A DNA stretch of 57,470 bases from Porticoccaceae bacterium (GTDB lineage: Bacteria > Pseudomonadota > Gammaproteobacteria > Pseudomonadales > Porticoccaceae). The position numbers and the translations under genes were made by a program. Positions 54,180-57,470 of this stretch are shown in pieces (within the stretch, counting starts at the first letter, position 1; every line of letters begins with the position of its first letter). Where the stretch lies: the NCBI GenBank assembly GCA_018663035.1, contig JABJEX010000042.1, positions 1 to 57,470 on the forward strand. Direction: 5' to 3'. Below the pieces are notes generated by a model, which ran no database searches, was not told the DNA's origin, and saw nothing but the letters and a program-made list of their open reading frames with translations.

Positions 54180-56576
54180 ATGAAATTTAGTGAATCCTGG
54201 TTGCGAGAATCAGTTAGTACGTCAATTTCCACTGAAGACCTAGTGGCTCAGATCACCATGGCCGGTCTTGAGGTTGATGCTGTTGAGCCAGCCGCGCCGC
54301 AGATGAGTTCTGTGGTAGTGGGTGAAATTATCTCTGTAGAGCAGCACCCAGACGCGGATAAACTTAGGGTCTGTCAGGTGGCTGGTGGGGGTGAGATCGC
54401 ACAGGTAGTCTGTGGCGCACCCAATGCACGCGCTGGTATAAAAGTGCCTTTCGCCACTGTAGGTGCAAAACTGCCCGGCGATTTCAAGATTAAGAAAGCC
54501 AAGCTGAGGGGTGTAGAGTCCTTTGGCATGCTTTGCGCGCAGACAGAGCTGGAACTGGGCGACGATGATGCTGGTCTTTGGGAGCTCCCTGCAGATGCTC
54601 CTGTGGGTGCAAACCTAATTGAGTACCTGAAGCTCGACGATAATATTATTGAAGTTGACCTGACCCCTAACCGCGGGGACTGTTTGAGCCTGCGTGGTCT
54701 TGCGCGCGAAGTAGGTGTGCTTAATCAAGCGGTTGTCACAGAGCAAGCCTGTGCGCCTGTCAGCGCGACCATTGATGACGTAGTAAATGTTTGCTTGGAT
54801 GCGCCAGACGCCTGTGCGCGTTATGTGGGCAGGGTAATTCGCAATGTCGACCTAGGTCAGCCAACACCACAATGGATGCAGGAGAAGCTTCGTCGTAGCG
54901 GAGTGCGTAGCCTTGGGCCAGCAGTGGACATTACCAACTATGTTTTGCTTGAGTTGGGTCAGCCAATGCACGCCTTTGATCTATCTAAGATTGATGGCGA
55001 TATTGTTGTGCGCATGGGGCGTGATGAAAAGTTGCGACTGCTCGATGACTCTGAGGTCAATGTCGATAGTTCAACTCTGGTGATTGCCGATCAGAGCAAA
55101 GCCCTGGCCATGGCGGGTATTATGGGGGGTGATGAGTCGGCAGTGACTGATGATACTCAAGATATTCTCTTCGAAAGCGCCTGGTTTAACCCACTGGCCA
55201 TAGCAGGTAAGGCACGTAATTATGGTAAGCACACGGATTCTTCTCACCGGTTTGAGAGAGGGGTGGACAGTGCGCTGCAGGTGGCGGCTATTGAGCGCGC
55301 TACCGCATTAATTTTGGAAATCTGTGGCGGTAACGCAGGCCCTGTAGCTGTGACCGAATCCAGAGAGCATCTGCCCGTACCTGCCACCATCACACTGCGC
55401 GATGATCGGCTGGCTCAGCAGCTGGGTCTGGTAATTAGCGCTGCTGATGTTGACGATATGCTGACTCGTCTCGGACTCAGCTTGGTTGAGCGTGGTTCTG
55501 AGGCTTCGACTTGGATTGCTCCTAGTTGGCGATTCGATCTCGAAATTGAACAGGATTTGGTTGAGGAAGTTGCACGCATTTACGGCTACAACAACTTACC
55601 TACCTCGACACCAGCAATGGCTTTAGAGCTGCAGTCCAATCCGGAGTCGATTATTGGGTTACCTGCCTTCAGGGCGTTTCTGGTAGCCAAAGGCTATCAA
55701 GAGACAGTTACCTATAGTTTTGTTGACCCAAGCCTGCAGGAGATGATTGATCCGGACATGGCTCCTGTGTCTCTGGCTAATCCAATCTCTGCTGATATGG
55801 CAGTTATGCGCACTAGCCTCTGGCCAGGTCTTTTAAACACTGCTGTATACAATCTTAATCGTCAGCAAGCTCGGGTGAGAATTTTTGAAGCTGGGCAATG
55901 TTTTATTCGGTCCGATAATCAGGACGAAAAGTCAGTTTTAGGTCTTGCACAAAATACGGCGCTTGCTGGTCTGATTTGCGGTACTCGCACAGCCACAGGC
56001 TGGACAGCGAGCAAAGATAAGGTGGACTTTTATGATATCAAAGGCCATTTAGAAAGCCTCTTGGCTCAGACGGGTCAGATAGCTGAGTTTAAGTTTGAAG
56101 CGAAGCAGCACAGTGCGTTGCACCCCGGACAGTCCGCTGCGGTAATTCGCAATGGCGTACAGGTTGGCTGGGTGGGTCAGTTGCACCCTAAAATTCAAGC
56201 TGCGCTGGATATCAACACGGCAATCTATCTGTTCCAGGTCGATATTGCAGGCATAAGTCAAAGTAAACTGCCAAAGTTTAAAGAAGTCAGCAAGTTCCCC
56301 GAAGTTAGACGTGATTTGGCGTTTTTTGTCGACAATTCGGTGCAGGCGTCTGCTTTGATGGATGCTGCGGCCGCTGTAGCTGGAAAGCAGCTTACCTATT
56401 TAAAGTTGTTTGACGTGTATCACAGCAAAGATGTTGAAAATAAAGGAAAAAGTATTGCACTGGGCTTGACGTTTCAGGATAGTTCCCGCACTCTTACCGA
56501 TCAAGAGATTAGTCAGGCGGTAGACCGGGTTGTAACTGAACTTGGTAATAAATTTAAGGCTGAACTCAGGAACTGA
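54180..56576 (+). CDS. pheT: Phenylalanyl-tRNA synthetase beta subunit
   Basis: The large subunit (798 residues), which handles tRNA binding and editing. It has the tRNA-binding domain at about 39-149 (VGEIISVEQHPDADKLRVCQV), the DLTPNRGDCLS segment, the B3/B4 editing part, the B5 region (TITLRDDRLAQQLG) and the C-terminal anticodon-binding ferredoxin-like domain (PEVRRDLAFFVD onwards). Length and order are normal. ihfA follows 44 bases later. Confidence 0.97.
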   Translation: MKFSESWLRESVSTSISTEDLVAQITMAGLEVDAVEPAAPQMSSVVVGEIISVEQHPDADKLRVCQVAGGGEIAQVVCGAPNARAGIKVPFATVGAKLPGDFKIKKAKLRGVESFGMLCAQTELELGDDDAGLWELPADAPVGANLIEYLKLDDNIIEVDLTPNRGDCLSLRGLAREVGVLNQAVVTEQACAPVSATIDDVVNVCLDAPDACARYVGRVIRNVDLGQPTPQWMQEKLRRSGVRSLGPAVDITNYVLLELGQPMHAFDLSKIDGDIVVRMGRDEKLRLLDDSEVNVDSSTLVIADQSKALAMAGIMGGDESAVTDDTQDILFESAWFNPLAIAGKARNYGKHTDSSHRFERGVDSALQVAAIERATALILEICGGNAGPVAVTESREHLPVPATITLRDDRLAQQLGLVISAADVDDMLTRLGLSLVERGSEASTWIAPSWRFDLEIEQDLVEEVARIYGYNNLPTSTPAMALELQSNPESIIGLPAFRAFLVAKGYQETVTYSFVDPSLQEMIDPDMAPVSLANPISADMAVMRTSLWPGLLNTAVYNLNRQQARVRIFEAGQCFIRSDNQDEKSVLGLAQNTALAGLICGTRTATGWTASKDKVDFYDIKGHLESLLAQTGQIAEFKFEAKQHSALHPGQSAAVIRNGVQVGWVGQLHPKIQAALDINTAIYLFQVDIAGISQSKLPKFKEVSKFPEVRRDLAFFVDNSVQASALMDAAAAVAGKQLTYLKLFDVYHSKDVENKGKSIALGLTFQDSSRTLTDQEISQAVDRVVTELGNKFKAELRN

Positions 56577-56620
56577 TCGAAAAAGGGTCAGGGCTTAGAG
56601 TCTGAATTTAGGTGCTTACG

Positions 56621-56920
56621 ATGGGTGCGTTAACAAAAGCGGATTTGGCTGAAATGCTGTTTGATGAGCTTGGTCTCAACAAACGAGAAGCTAAAGAGAT
56701 TGTCGAAATGTTTTACAGCGAAATCTGCGCCGCCCTTGAGAGCAATGATCAGGTTAAGTTGTCGGGCTTTGGGAATTTTGAGTTGCGCGATAAAAGCAGC
56801 CGCCCGGGCCGAAATCCTAAGACGGGGGAAGATATTCCCATTTCTGCACGGCGAGTAGTAACTTTTAAACCCGGTCAGAAATTGAAGGCACGAGTAGAGA
56901 CCTATGCTGGAACCAAGTAA
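56621..56920 (+). CDS. ihfA: Integration host factor alpha subunit
   Basis: A 99-residue DNA-bending protein forming a heterodimer with IhfB. The family features are clear: [16 protein letters not shown] at the start and [12 protein letters not shown] followed by [13 protein letters not shown] in the DNA-binding arm. ATG 56621 (MGALTKAD) is chosen over GTG 56612. AGGTG lies at a fair distance. It follows pheT as in E. coli and Pseudomonas and overlaps the MerR-type gene by 17 bases. Confidence 0.97.
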   Translation: MGALTKADLAEMLFDELGLNKREAKEIVEMFYSEICAALESNDQVKLSGFGNFELRDKSSRPGRNPKTGEDIPISARRVVTFKPGQKLKARVETYAGTK

Positions 56921-57257
56921 CAACAACGAACTCCCAACCATTCCCGGAAAGCGCTACTTCACCATAGGTGAGGTCAGCGAGCTCTGTGCAGTTAAGCCTC
57001 ATGTACTGCGCTACTGGGAACAGGAGTTTCCGAGCCTTAGTCCTGTTAAGCGCCGCGGCAATCGTCGTTATTACCAGCGTCAAGATGTGGTACTTATCCG
57101 CCAGATTCGCTCTCTGCTCTATGAGCACGGGTTTACCATCGGCGGTGCCCGTCAGCGGATTGATGGCGAGCCAGCAAAGCAGGAAGAGACGCCTTACAAG
57201 CAGCTGCTGGAGCAGACCATCGTAGAGTTGAAAGAGATTTTAGAGTCTCTTAATTAA
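56904..57257 (+). CDS. MerR-type regulator next to ihfA
   Basis: A 117-residue protein. The MerR winged helix at about 17-86 shows [21 protein letters not shown], then RRGNRRYY. A short helical tail ([16 protein letters not shown]) could form the dimer coiled coil. No metal-binding cysteine set at the C-terminus is present, so a metal sensor role is unlikely. A gene of this type sits beside ihfA in many gammaproteobacteria, with unknown target. It overlaps ihfA by 17 bases and precedes the tRNA gene. Confidence 0.9.
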   Translation: MLEPSNNNELPTIPGKRYFTIGEVSELCAVKPHVLRYWEQEFPSLSPVKRRGNRRYYQRQDVVLIRQIRSLLYEHGFTIGGARQRIDGEPAKQEETPYKQLLEQTIVELKEILESLN

Positions 57258-57290
57258 AGTAATTTCCGCGGTAAAACCTTCTGCATTATG

Positions 57291-57318
57291 TTGCAATCAG
57301 ATATCTAGTCTGTATGAT
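57291..57318 (+). promoter_or_regulatory. Probable tRNA-Pro promoter
   Basis: TTGCAA (57291-57296), a 16-base spacer and TATGAT (57313-57318), placed about 15 bases before the tRNA. The transcript would begin shortly upstream of the mature 5-prime end. Confidence 0.55.
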
Positions 57319-57332
57319 TGCGGCTCTGAAAT

Positions 57333-57409
57333 CGGGGCGTAGCGCAGCCTGGTAGCGCACTACACTGGGGGTGTAGTGGTCGCAGGTTCAAATCCTGCCG
57401 TCCCGACCA
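57333..57409 (+). tRNA. tRNA-Pro (anticodon GGG)
   Basis: A 77-base cloverleaf was worked out by hand. The acceptor CGGGGCG pairs with CGTCCCG (one G-T pair). The D arm is GCGC/GCGC. The anticodon stem CTACA/TGTAG holds the loop CTGGGGG, anticodon GGG. The T arm GCAGG/CCTGC has loop TTCAAAT. Discriminator A and an encoded CCA follow. It reads CCC and, by wobble, CCT. Confidence 0.95.
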
Positions 57410-57470
57410 ATTTTTCCCGTCTACCAGGCAAATATTAGTTTTTACATCATTCTAGATGCTTTATAGAGCC

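Overview
The window is an ordinary, gene-dense stretch of a gammaproteobacterial chromosome, with base composition near half G+C. Gene order points to a marine relative of Pseudomonas/Cellvibrionales (for example the SAR92/Porticoccaceae type). The markers are uvrA divergent from an MFS gene followed by ssb, rmf divergent from a fused rlmKL, the block thrS-infC-rpmI-rplT-pheS-pheT-ihfA-merR-tRNA-Pro, fabA-fabB divergent from ispB, and a GDH-180 type glutamate dehydrogenase. The lineage is inferred from gene order and protein style only; no search was run.

Layout. 1-7.0 kb: two conserved proteins of unknown function, then uvrA (-), then MFS transporter-ssb-peroxiredoxin (+). 7.1-12.0 kb: a DUF885 exported protein converging on fabA-fabB (-), with ispB (+) diverging from fabA. 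12.2-17.9 kb: split transhydrogenase pntAA-pntAB-pntB with a clear terminator, then clpB behind a sigma-32-like promoter. 18.0-29.4 kb: a LuxR-type regulator with an unknown protein, sdaA, purC, a run of metabolic enzymes (epimerase-like, SDR, alpha/beta hydrolase, aminotransferase, shikimate-kinase-like), nadK, a rhomboid protease and two DUF proteins. 29.4-39.3 kb: pepN, then a leftward operon moxR-DUF58-DUF4381-batA-batB/C-batD (aerotolerance-type). 39.6-45.1 kb: the very large NAD-glutamate dehydrogenase with two small unknown genes behind it. 45.3-49.6 kb: rmf, rlmKL, a glutaredoxin-like protein, a 494-bp gene-free tract with repeats, a YaiI-family protein and an odd thioesterase-like protein. 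49.8-57.4 kb: translation and nucleoid operon thrS to the MerR-type gene, closed by tRNA-Pro(GGG).

How the genes work together. Fatty-acid desaturation (FabA/FabB), quinone side-chain synthesis (IspB), proton-driven NADPH supply (PntAB, NadK), amino-acid catabolism feeding the TCA cycle (SdaA, GDH, aminotransferase) and translation functions dominate. No insertion sequence, prophage, CRISPR array, toxin-antitoxin or defence cluster was seen, and I did not find a convincing undescribed multi-gene system. The most unusual signals are small. They are short tandem repeats laid exactly over the stop codons of two leftward genes, a structured leader between infC and rpmI, a 16-bp perfect palindrome and a nested inverted repeat upstream of thrS, a repeat-bearing gene-free tract at 48.1-48.6 kb, a thioesterase-like protein whose N-terminal half is not recognisable, and an AUU start codon for infC.
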